Below the pieces are notes generated by a model that was not told the DNA's origin, did no database searches, and saw nothing but the letters and a program-made list of their open reading frames with translations. Below, piece after piece: positions 1 through 8,325 of a stretch of 14,216 nucleotides of DNA. This DNA comes from Auxenochlorella pyrenoidosa (lineage: Eukaryota > Chlorophyta > Trebouxiophyceae > Chlorellales > Chlorellaceae), in NCBI GenBank assembly GCA_001430745.1, contig KQ481946.1:734436-748651 (forward strand), written 5' to 3'. Position 1 is the first letter of the stretch. Each line of letters begins with the position of its first letter. The position numbers and the translations under genes were made by a program.

Positions 1-219
1 ACCCCACCACACACACACACACACACACCACACCCCCCTGCGCGCCTCGTGCACACCATGTACACGCCGGGCGCAGCTGGCGCCGGCACCTGCGCCTGCC
101 TTGGCAGCTGCGAGCGGAGTGTGCGAACGCCAGCGGCTCCTGCTGTGTGCAGGCTGCGCGCCGCTGGCGGCGTGCCGACGCGCTGGCAGCTGCCCCCTCC
201 CTCGCCCCGCTGCTCGCAG
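1..219 (+). other. 3' part of an alanyl-tRNA synthetase intron
   Basis: The window opens inside an intron whose acceptor is the CAG at 217-219, directly before the codon for the V of [10 protein letters not shown]. It contains an AC microsatellite at 9-28. No conserved coding segment of the synthetase was found here, so the preceding exon lies outside the window. Confidence 0.8.
9..28. repeat. (AC)10 microsatellite
   Basis: Ten uninterrupted AC units in the opening intron, flanked by C-rich sequence. Confidence 0.95.
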
Positions 220-3200
220 GTGTACAAGCTGCCCTCTGAGCGGCTGTACGCCACCTACTTTGGCGGCGACGAGTCGCAGGGCCTGCCCCCTGATGAGGAG
301 GCGCGCCAGATCTGGCTGCAGGTGGGGCCGCCGCCGGCAGCCGGCACACAGCAATACAGGAGGTGCAAGGCAGCCCACGCGGCCTGCTCAGCGCAGGAAT
401 AGCGCCCCCCCCTGGCATGCGAAGCAGCCGGCTCTGGTAGCTCCGGGATGTCGAGGACAGCTGGCGTGCTGCAGCAGGGAGACACAGCCAGGTTGAAATG
501 CATGCATGCGCGGCCTGGCTCGAGCACATGGCACCCCGCCCGCCCCTTGCAGTTCCTGCCCCCCGAGCGCGTGCTGCCCTATGGCTGCAAGGACAACTTC
601 TGGGAGATGGGAGACCAGGGCCCCTGCGGTCCCTGCACGGGTGCGCGTTCCCCCCTGCCGCCTGCCGCTGCCTTGCACATGACACCCGGCTGGCTGGGGC
701 CTCTAGCGCAGCCCCCATTCATGCTTGACGCCTGCTTGCTGCCGAGCTTGCGTGCCGCCTGGCACAACCAGGCAGCAGCGCCCAATGTGCAACTTCTCCC
801 CTGGCTTGCCCTCATCTTGCTCCTGCCCTCGTCCTGCCACCCGCAGAGATCCACTTTGACCGCATCGGCAACCGCTTTGTGCCGGAGCTGGTCAACGCGG
901 GTGAGCGGGCACCGCAGGGGGTTGACTGGCGCGTAGCGGCCGGGCGTGACGGTGGCGCAGAGCTGCACGCGGGGAGCAGCTCGCGCCATCGCTGGGGCCT
1001 GCAGGGCGCCCCGCTCTGCCACCCTGCTGGTGCGTGCCCTGTGGTGCCGGGCCCTGACCCTGACGCGCGTGTGGCACCCCCACCTACACTGCAGACGACC
1101 CCAACGTGCTGGAGATCTGGAACCTGGTGTTCATCCAGTTCAACCGCGAGGCCTCTGGCGAGCTGAAGAACCTGCCCGCCAAGCACGTGGACACCGGTGG
1201 GTGGCTTGGGGCTTGCCGTGCTGGCAGGAGGGCAGGGGGAGGTGGGCAGGTTGTGCTCCTCCTGCTCTTCAAGAGCACAGGGGCCAGGGCCAGCACGCCA
1301 GCATGGCATACTTGCACTGCTTGTCGGCCGGCACAGCTGGCGTGCGTGTGAGCCGTCCCTGCCTCGCGGCTGCGCGCTGCCTCCTCTGCAGGCGCGGGCC
1401 TGGAGCGCGTGACCTCGGTGCTGCAGGGCAAGATGTCCAACTACGCCACCGATGCCTTTGGTGCGTGCCCGGCTCCTTGCCGCCCCGTTGCTGGTGCAGC
1501 TGCTGCCCATTGCGTTTGCTTGCTGAGTTGCAACCTGCGTGCTGCATCAGCCTTGGGGGGAGTGATGACCCAACTTATTGGAGCTGTATGAAGCCGCCCT
1601 GCCACTGGCTGGGCTGCGCGGTGTTTCAAAACCTTAACCGCAGCGACAGACCCCCTTTCTGGCCTTGAACTCTGCACTCTTGTCTGCATGGCACTCCATG
1701 AGCTGTTGTTTGGGGAATGAAGAACCCATTATTGGAGCTGTATGAAGCCGCCCTGCCACCTGGCAGGGATTTGGCAATGTTTCAGCAACATAACCGCAGC
1801 GACAGACCCCTGTGCTGCCGACCATGGCGTTCACTTGCCTGCTGTGCATGTTCTTTGCCTTGCCGGGGAATGATGACCCACTTATTGGAGCTGTATGAAG
1901 CGGCCTGCCTCGGCATGGCACGCTGTGTTTCCAAACCTTAACCGCAGCGACCGACCCCAGCCGGCCCCTGCGGCCGCCATGATGTCACGTTCGCAGTGCC
2001 GCGCCCCCTCTCAGCCCCTCTGCCATCTCCTCATTCCCCTGCTGTGCCTCTCCATCTGTTGCAGGCCCCATCTTTGAGGCGATCCAGAAGGCCACCGGCC
2101 ACCCCGAGCCCTACACCGACATCGTGGGCCCCGAGGTGACGATTGGAAGGGGCAGCCCATTGTCCTGTCGCTGCTGCTGGCCCCTGCCTGGCATCCCAGG
2201 CGCCGCAGCCTGCACCAGCTCTGCTCTAGCTGTTGTGCGGCATCCCGCTGGCTGCCGACTGCCGCGCGCCCCAGGTTCGGCAGACAACCCGGGAGGGATG
2301 CGGCGCCTGGACGCACCCTTCCTTTCTGACCCCCGACCCTCCTCCCGCGCGCGGCTGTGCAGGACAAGGGCAACAAGGACATGGCGTACCGCGTGGTGGC
2401 CGACCACATCCGCACGCTGTGCTTTGCCATCGCCGACGGCGCGCGGTGCGTGCCCGCGCGCCGCCCCTCGTGCAGCCGCCTGCCTGCCAGCGATGGCAGC
2501 CCCCGGCTTGCACCCCTCCGCTTGGTGATTTCCGCCAGGGTGCTGTCGGCTGCAATCGACCCGTGCATAATACTTGCCACTCTCGCCCGGCGGCCCCCCC
2601 AACATCCACCCCACCCACACACCCGCGCCCCCCCCCCCGGGGCTGCAGCCCCGGCAACGAGGGGCGCGAGTACGTGCTGCGCCGCGTGCTGCGCCGCGCG
2701 GTGCGCTACGGCCGCGAGGTGCTGGGCGCCAAGGAGGGCTTCTTCTCGCAGCTGGTGGACGCGGTGGTGGACCAGATGGGCGGCGCCTACCCCGAGCTGG
2801 TCAAGGCGCGGGAGAACATCCGGTGAGAAAAATTACCTTAAAAAAATTGGGGGGGGGGGCGCCGCCCTGCCTGGGGGGGAGCCGTGTGAGCATCGCCAAG
2901 CGCAGTTGGTGCCCTGCCCTGCCTGTGCGGCCCACCCTCCTTTGCACCCCTGCTGTGGGCCTCCCACGCGGGCGTGTTGCAAAGCAGCTGTTTGGCGGCC
3001 GATTTTCAAGGCGGCCCTGCCTTCAGCCCGTGCCTCCTCGCCTTCTGCCCGCCCTCGGCCAGGAGTCATCACCTGCCACGCACTCCCCGCCCCGCCCTGC
3101 AGCGCCATCATCAAGGACGAGGAGGCCACCTTCAGCCGCACGCTGGTCAAGGGCCTGGAGCAGTTCCACAAGATGGCCGCCAACGCCAAGGCAAGGGGGG

Positions 3201-6200
3201 CCGGGGGGGGGGCGGGGGGCTGGGGAGGCCGACCGCCCAGGGGCAGGGAGATGGCTTCTTGGGAGGTTCCTAGGAGTTTGCGCGCCTGGGAGGTGCTGGT
3301 CCCGAGCGCCACAGAGGCCGTCTGTCGCCGGCCCCGGCTCACGCGCCGCCGGAAGACTGCTTTGCTTGGCCCCCTGCAGGACGGCAAGCTGGCGGGCACC
3401 GACGCCTTCACCCTCTGGGACACCTACGGCTTCCCTGTGGACCTCACCGAGGTGCGCCCTCACCTGGCTGAATGTTAATTTGGCATTCAGCCGCGCTGTG
3501 CCGAGAAGGGAAGAGGGCCCTATCGCCCGCTTGGCGGCCCAGCATGCTGCTGCACATGCCGCTCCCGGGAGGCTTGTTCTCAGACCTCCCGCGTCCCCCT
3601 GCCAATCCCTGCCGCTGCCCGCAGCTGATGGCCCAGGAGGCGGGCCTGCACGTGGACATGGCCGGCTTCCAGGCCGCCATGGAGGCCGCCAAGGAGCTGT
3701 CCCGTGCCGGCGCCAAGAAGGGCGCCGGCTCGGAGCTCAAGTTTGAGGCGGAGGCCACCGCCTACCTGCAGAACAGGTGTGGCCGCAGCTGGGGAGGGGC
3801 GGCAGCGGGGGCGCAGGCGCGCCATGCAAGTGCAGGGCAAGCATTCTGGTTGCCCACGTACGCCTTAACAAAATTTTCGCTCCCTCTGCCTCCCTCCTTG
3901 TTGCAGCGGCGCGCCGCTGACCAACGACCAGCCCAAGTATGAGCAGAAGGACGTGGAGACCAAGGTGCTGGCCATCCTGACGTGAGCCCCCTGCCCGCCC
4001 CCGCACCCGGCCCACCGCTGCCTGGCCGCGCACTCATCGCCTTGGCCTCACAACTGCGTCAGCCAAGCGAGGCAGCTCTGGCCACATCAGCATTTCACGC
4101 TGACTGCTCTGACGCAGCGGGGGTAGGCACTCCCTGGCCTGGCCTGCGGAGACGCCGGCTCCCCCCCCCCCTCCAACGTCCTTCCACCTCACCCCGCCCC
4201 CCTGCAGCAAGGACGGCTTCAAGCAGAGCACCGCCGAGGCTGCCGAGGGCGGCGCTGTGGGCCTGGTGGTCGAGTCCACCTCCTTCTACGCCGAGTCGGG
4301 CGGCCAGACCGCCGACACGGGCGCCATCGCGGCCGCCAGCGGCGCGCAGCTGGATGTGGAGGTGGGCGCCACATGCTTTGGGGCTGCAGTGGAGGGGTCT
4401 GGTGCGGCTCTGCTGCACGCGCCAGTGGTTACGGGTGGCTTGCAGCCTGCACGTTGGGGCCGTCCAGGGGCGGGGCCAGGCACTCTGGCCCAACCCCGCG
4501 TCGTGTGCAGCCCGCCGACTGCAAGCTCTCACCCGACGGAACGCAATGCTGTGCCTGCAGGACACCATTGTGGCGGCCGGCTACGTGCTGCACATCGGCC
4601 CGCAGCCCGGCTCTGAGATCAAGGTTGGCGACGCCGTCACCACCAAGTGAGCGGTAGCAGTGTGGTGGGGCGCGCCCATGGGTGCAGGGGCACCAAGTGA
4701 TGCTTCAGCTCTGCTGAGCACCTGAGGGGCAGCGAGGAATGTTTGAGCGCCGTGCAAGCTATCCCGGTCAGGAAGGCTCCCTGGCTCTTGTGTGCCGGCA
4801 CCCCACCTGGCCCCGCCTGCCTGGCCGCCCGCCTTCCGCCACCCCCCGCAGGGTGGACTACGTGCGGCGCAACAAGATCATGCCCAATCACACCTTCACG
4901 CACGTGCTCAACTACGCGCTGCGCAAGGTGCGCCGCGCCTCCTGCCAGCGCCAGCGGGCAGTCGGTCAGCTTGTCAACAGGCGCCCGCCGCCGCCACCAG
5001 CCCTGCTCCTTCTCACCCTGGTGGGCGCCGCTGTTCAACCCCGGTTGGGACCCCGCCTCCACTGCCTCCCCGCGTGCCGCAGGTGCTGGGCGACCACGTG
5101 GACCAGAAGGGCTCCATCGTGCTGCCCGACCGCCTGCGCTTCGACTTCTCCAACAACGGTGGGCGGGGCGCGGCGCGTCCGCTTGCTGAGGGGGCACGCC
5201 AGCGGCGCCACTGTCATGTGCGGCCACTCGTGGACTGCCTGTGCAAGGTCCTCCACCGCTGGGAGCTCATGGTGTGACCTTCAAAAAATCAAATTCCCTC
5301 ACATGCAGGCGTGGTCGACACCGCCAAGCTGGCCGAGATTGAGGCCATCTGCCAGGAGTTCTTGGCCAACCCGCAGCAGGGTGAGGGCGTCGCCTGCGCA
5401 CGTACCTACTTTTTGCCCCGCAGACCTGTGGGTCGCTGTGAATCCCTGTCGGGGCCTTGCTTGCCCGAGAGTCGCCCAGCCCTGCTGCTCTTGGGAGCCG
5501 GCACGGAATGCTGGGTGGCTCGCAGCGCCCCTCCGGAACTCATGCTCTTGATCGCCCACCCACCCCACCCCCGCAGTGTACAAGAAGGAGGTGCCGCTGG
5601 CGCAGGCCAAGGCCATCAACGGCCTGCGCGCCGTGTTTGGCGAGGTGGGCTTAGCCCGGTGCACAAGCCCGCCGCGTGACACGCCCGCACGCGCAAGCAC
5701 CCGCATGTGGCGCATGCACGCGCGCCCCCAACACCACACACACTTTTGCCAGCCGGCCCCGCTGAGCCGGCCGCTGTGCCCACCCTCTGCGCGCGCAGGT
5801 GTACCCCGACCCCGTGCGCGTCGTGTCGGTGGGCAAGTCTGTGGACGAGCTGGTGGCGGCGCCCGACGCTGAGGGCAACCTGGCCTACCCCATCGAGTTC
5901 TGCGGCGGCACCCACCTGGACAGCACTGCGCAGGCGCGCGCCTTTGCGCTGCTCACCGAGGAGGGCATCGCCAAGGGCATCCGGTGAGGCGCCGCCGCCG
6001 AGAGCTGCGCCGGTCGTCGAACTTATGGACTGAGACGGGTGTAACAGCCAGCATGCCTGCCTGCCGGCGCTCGCGCTGCGGGCGCTGCCCTTCGAGGCGC
6101 CGGTGCCACCTTTCGCGCGCTGCTCCCAAGCTCTGTGCCGCCACAGGCACGCTCTGCCTGCTCCCTCTGTACGCGTCCCTGCCCTCCGCTGCCGCCTGGC

Positions 6201-7632
6201 CCCGGCCCCCACCACACCCTACCCACACCACCACCACCACCACCACCACCCTATCCCTGATTGCAGCCGCATTGTGGCGGTGACGGGCGAGGAGGCTGAG
6301 GCGGCCATCAAGCTGGCCGATGAGCTGGCGGCGCAGGTGGGCCGCTGCTGGGCACGCTTCCCTTCCTTATGATGTCGCGGCTCTGAGCGTGCTGCACTCG
6401 CCTGCAGGGTCGCACGCAGCGCAGCCAGCCGGGATGCAGTGCCTGCGCCGACAGCCAGCCCCTGGCGTCCTGGCGCCTGCAGGTGGAGGCGGCAGGCAAG
6501 CTGCCGCTGGCGGAGATGCAGAGCGAGGTCAAGGCGCTCACGCAGACGGTGTCGGGTGAGGGGGGCTTCGCAGTTTCTGCAGGGGAGGGGGCCACTCAAT
6601 GACTGCATGGTTGCTGAATCCAAATGGAAGCAGCAGGCCCAGGTTTTTGCGGCTCTCGAACACCCGCCAGCCCAAACGACCGCTGTATCGTGCCGCTACA
6701 TGGGCCCCGGCCGGCTCAAACCACTCCTGCTGCGTTCCCTCCTCTGCTGCCTGTAGGCGCGGTGATTCCCACCGTGCGCAAGGCCGCGCTCACCGAGGCG
6801 CTGCAGGGCCTGACCCGCAAGATCCTGGAGGAGCAGAAGAAGGCGGCGGCCGCCAACAAGGAGAAGGCGGTGGCGGCGGCGGTGGCGGCGGCCGACGCGG
6901 CGGCCGAGGCGGGCGCCAAGTTCCTGGTGTCCAGGCTGGACGTGGGGCTGGACGCCAAGGCCATCCAGGTGGGCTCCAGGGCTCCAGGCGCTCTGGCCAG
7001 CATGCCCTGCTGTCATCGCTGCCTGCGCCAGCTTGGCCAGATGGCGGTCGCCCAGGCTGGGCATTAGCCCAGGTGCCGAGCCCGTGCTGCTGAGCAGGAG
7101 TGTCGGGACCTCCTGTCACGCGGCCCTCAGCAAGCACCCTCAACCCTGCCTGGCTCCTCGACCCTGCCTTGGTTCAGCCCCCCCCCCCCACCCCCCCCTC
7201 CCCCCCCTTGTCGCAGGAGGCGTGGAACGCCATCCAGAAGAAGCACCCCGCGCTGCCGGTGCTGTTTGTGTCGGCGGGCGAGGACAAGGCGCTGGCGTAC
7301 GCGGGCGTGCCGCAGGACCTGTCCAAGCAGCTGTCGGCGGGTGGGTGGCGCCCTGCGGACACCAGACTCAAACCCCTGGCGCCTGCACCCTGCGCTGTTC
7401 CAGACAAGCGGCCTGGCGGTGCTTGCGTGCGGCTGCTGCAGGCGTCAGCGTGCTCACAGCATGCCGGCCCCCTCACGCCGCGCTGCACCCTGCCTCATTT
7501 CCTCCCACCTGTTCCTCTGCAGGCGAGTGGGTGAAGGAGGCGCTGACCGCGCTGGGCGGCAAGGGCGGCGGCAAGCCCACCAACGCGCAGGTGCAGGGCG
7601 CCGCAGCAGCAGCCGCAGGCAACCCCCCCACC

Positions 7633-7668
<36 letters not shown>

Positions 7669-7871
7669 GCGCCTTGGCATGCCTGCGCCGCACCGCTCGC
7701 CACGCTGTCGCGGCTCGCTTGCCACCCAGCACCCAAAGCATCGCAGCTTCTCAGGATTTCCAACCAGCCTCAATGCCCCCCTTCCGCTCTGCGCAGGGCA
7801 CCGGCCCCGAGGTGGGCAAGGTGGACGAGGCTCTGGCGCTGGCCACCACCTTCGCCTCCATGAAGTTCTGA
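220..7871 (+). CDS. alanyl-tRNA synthetase, eukaryotic cytosolic type (5'-partial, 25 exons)
   Basis: Charges tRNA-Ala with alanine and hydrolyses mischarged Ser/Gly-tRNA-Ala. Exons (join): 220-321, 553-640, 847-900, 1095-1196, 1392-1460, 2065-2135, 2363-2445, 2649-2822, 3103-3190, 3380-3451, 3625-3776, 3907-3981, 4208-4361, 4561-4646, 4852-4927, 5083-5158, 5309-5380, 5577-5644, 5799-5983, 6267-6336, 6483-6555, 6757-6968, 7217-7340, 7523-7590, 7797-7871. They total 2469 nt and 822 codons in one open frame. Residue numbers below count from this partial start. Seen: YATYFGGD and [10 protein letters not shown] near the start; class II motif 3 as DTGAGLER (114-121); editing-site zinc ligands in NHTFTH (H470, H474) and CGGTH (C589, H593); an alanine/lysine-rich helix in exon 22; the C-Ala glycine motif GGKGGGK (787-793). 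The YFGGD block marks the eukaryotic cytosolic type. The family is about 960-1000 aa, so motifs 1 and 2 lie upstream of the window. Plant homologues may be dual targeted, but the N-terminus that would show this is missing. Intron 9 uses a GC donor. Confidence 0.97.
1557..1654 (+). ncRNA. candidate intronic box C/D snoRNA, copy 1
   Basis: The 98-nt block opens with GGGG (1557-1560), one A, then a perfect C box GTGATGA (1562-1568). It ends with CAGA (1647-1650, a D box with A instead of T at position 2) followed by CCCC. GGGG and CCCC would form the terminal stem that closes the C/D kink-turn. Internally CTGT (1584-1587) followed by ATGAAGC (1588-1594) look like degenerate D' and C' boxes. TATTGGAGCTG (1576-1586) just upstream is complementary to the conserved 18S rRNA stretch CAGCTCCAATA (rRNA sequence recalled, not searched). 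Intronic tandem snoRNA clusters are established for green algae such as Chlamydomonas. The non-consensus D box is the main weakness. Confidence 0.6.
1712..1810 (+). ncRNA. candidate intronic box C/D snoRNA, copy 2
   Basis: Same layout as copy 1: GGGG (1712-1715), A, C box ATGAAGA (1717-1723, one mismatch to RTGATGA), TATTGGAGCTG (1730-1740), CTGT/ATGAAGC (1738-1748), the conserved AACCGCAGCGA block, then CAGA (1803-1806) and CCCC (1807-1810). Its C box is the weakest of the three, so this copy may be a decaying paralogue. Confidence 0.5.
1865..1958 (+). ncRNA. candidate intronic box C/D snoRNA, copy 3
   Basis: GGGG (1865-1868), A, perfect C box ATGATGA (1870-1876), TATTGGAGCTG (1883-1893), CTGT/ATGAAGC (1891-1901), conserved TTAACCGCAGCGA, then CCGA (1951-1954, variant D box) and CCCC (1955-1958). 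It ends 106 nt before the intron acceptor, room enough for the branch point and for exonucleolytic release of an intronic snoRNA. At 94 nt it fits the usual C/D size. Confidence 0.58.
3191..3379 (+). other. GC-AG intron in the alanyl-tRNA synthetase
   Basis: The exon ends AACGCCAAG and is followed by GCAAGG rather than GT. The acceptor CTGCAG ends at 3379, just before the codons for DGKLAGTD. Its length of 189 nt is a multiple of three and the reading frame contains no stop, so retention would insert 63 residues instead of breaking the protein. The inserted translation is glycine/arginine-rich and does not resemble the family, so splicing is the better reading. Confidence 0.8.
6227..6250. repeat. 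(ACC)8 trinucleotide repeat near an acceptor
   Basis: Eight ACC units lie 16 nt upstream of the acceptor of synthetase intron 19 (AG at 6265-6266), in the pyrimidine-tract position. Confidence 0.9.
7178..7207. repeat. poly-C tract upstream of an acceptor
   Basis: Almost pure C, interrupted by one A (7190) and one T (7199), ending 9 nt before the acceptor AG at 7215-7216. It takes the place of the polypyrimidine tract of synthetase intron 22. Confidence 0.85.
7641..7668. repeat. (CA)14 microsatellite
   Basis: Fourteen CA units inside the last synthetase intron (7591-7796), preceded by a CCCA-rich stretch. Confidence 0.95.
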
Positions 7872-8325
7872 GCTGGTGCAGCCAGGGGGCGGCAGTGCGC
7901 CCGCATTCCCCTTGCGTCTTGCCCCTGAGTCCTATGGGAGCTTGTGGCTGGCGCACACCCTGATCCAGCCGCAGTTCACCAACAGCAGCAGCGCCAGCAG
8001 CAGGCCTTCTCAAATCTGAATCAGCAGCTTTGCGCCGCGGCAGCGGCGTGGAGCGGAGCACGCATCCTTCTCCCCTGGTATTCTGTTCCTCTGACCGGCA
8101 GCAAGTAATGACGCTCCCATATGCCCCTATGCCCCTACGCACTGCTTCTGTAACACTGGAAAGCCATGTGTGGCATCCAGTGAGCCCGCGCCCTGGTACC
8201 GTCAGCGTGATGCGCGCAAGATGCGCTGAGAACCTCCTTGGCGGCGTGGTGGTTTGGCGTGCCCAGCGATCTCGCTTGCTTGAGCTCAAGGCATATCCAG
8301 AGTCTTTGGGAGTTTCAGCTGCTCC
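7872..8325 (+). other. intergenic: synthetase 3'UTR and upstream region of the first acyltransferase
   Basis: 454 bp between the TGA of the synthetase and the chosen ATG of the next gene. It contains the TGTAA at 8149-8153 and two short CCCCTA-type direct repeats near 8125-8137. No TATA box is obvious. Short open frames cross it but show no family resemblance. Confidence 0.7.
8149..8153 (+). terminator. candidate poly(A) signal TGTAA for the synthetase
   Basis: TGTAA is the usual green-algal polyadenylation signal. This copy lies 278 nt after the stop codon at 7871, a normal 3'UTR length for the group, and 173 nt before the ATG of the next gene. The motif is short, so chance occurrence is possible. 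Confidence 0.5.

Larger units (their letters stand above)
1557..1958 (+). repeat. three tandem copies of a ~154-bp unit inside synthetase intron 5
   Basis: Three related blocks start at 1557, 1712 and 1865, at spacings of 155 and 153 bp. Conserved cores are the ATTGGAGCTGTATGAAG block near the 5' part and TAACCGCAGCGA near the 3' end, while the middle of each block and the ~55-bp spacers diverge. The host intron (1461-2064) is 604 bp, longer than any other complete intron in this gene; without the repeats it would be of ordinary size. The conservation pattern (two short boxes plus ends) resembles duplicated guide RNA genes more than a simple satellite. Confidence 0.9.

Noticed and set aside
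1634..1921. Minus-strand 95-codon frame with repeated GRLHTAPI and VCRCG peptides, and plus-strand LLELYEAA peptides, in synthetase intron 5
   Set aside because: The peptide repeats simply mirror the tandem DNA repeats, and the copies fall in different plus-strand frames, so protein coding was not maintained.
1557..1958. CRISPR-like or introner-element reading of the tandem repeats
   Set aside because: Three long diverged units with dissimilar spacers in a eukaryotic intron do not fit CRISPR, and the units do not begin and end with splice sites as introners do.
1641..1958. H/ACA snoRNA reading, using ACA near the 3' end of the repeat copies
   Set aside because: Copy 3 has ACC instead of ACA and no H box or two-hairpin layout is evident, whereas the C box and terminal stem fit C/D better.
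2446..2648. Read-through of synthetase intron 7 as coding sequence
   Set aside because: Although one frame stays open for long, splicing 2445 to 2649 gives [17 protein letters not shown], matching the family, while the intron translation is proline-rich noise.
4511..4560. Alternative exon start at 4511 after a TGTGCAG in synthetase intron 13
   Set aside because: The extra stretch has no match in the family, and the acceptor at 4560 restores the conserved GYVLHIG region directly after exon 13.
6040..6044. TGTAA poly(A)-like motif inside synthetase intron 19
   Set aside because: It lies in the middle of the gene with well-supported exons following, so it is probably chance or at most a site of premature polyadenylation.
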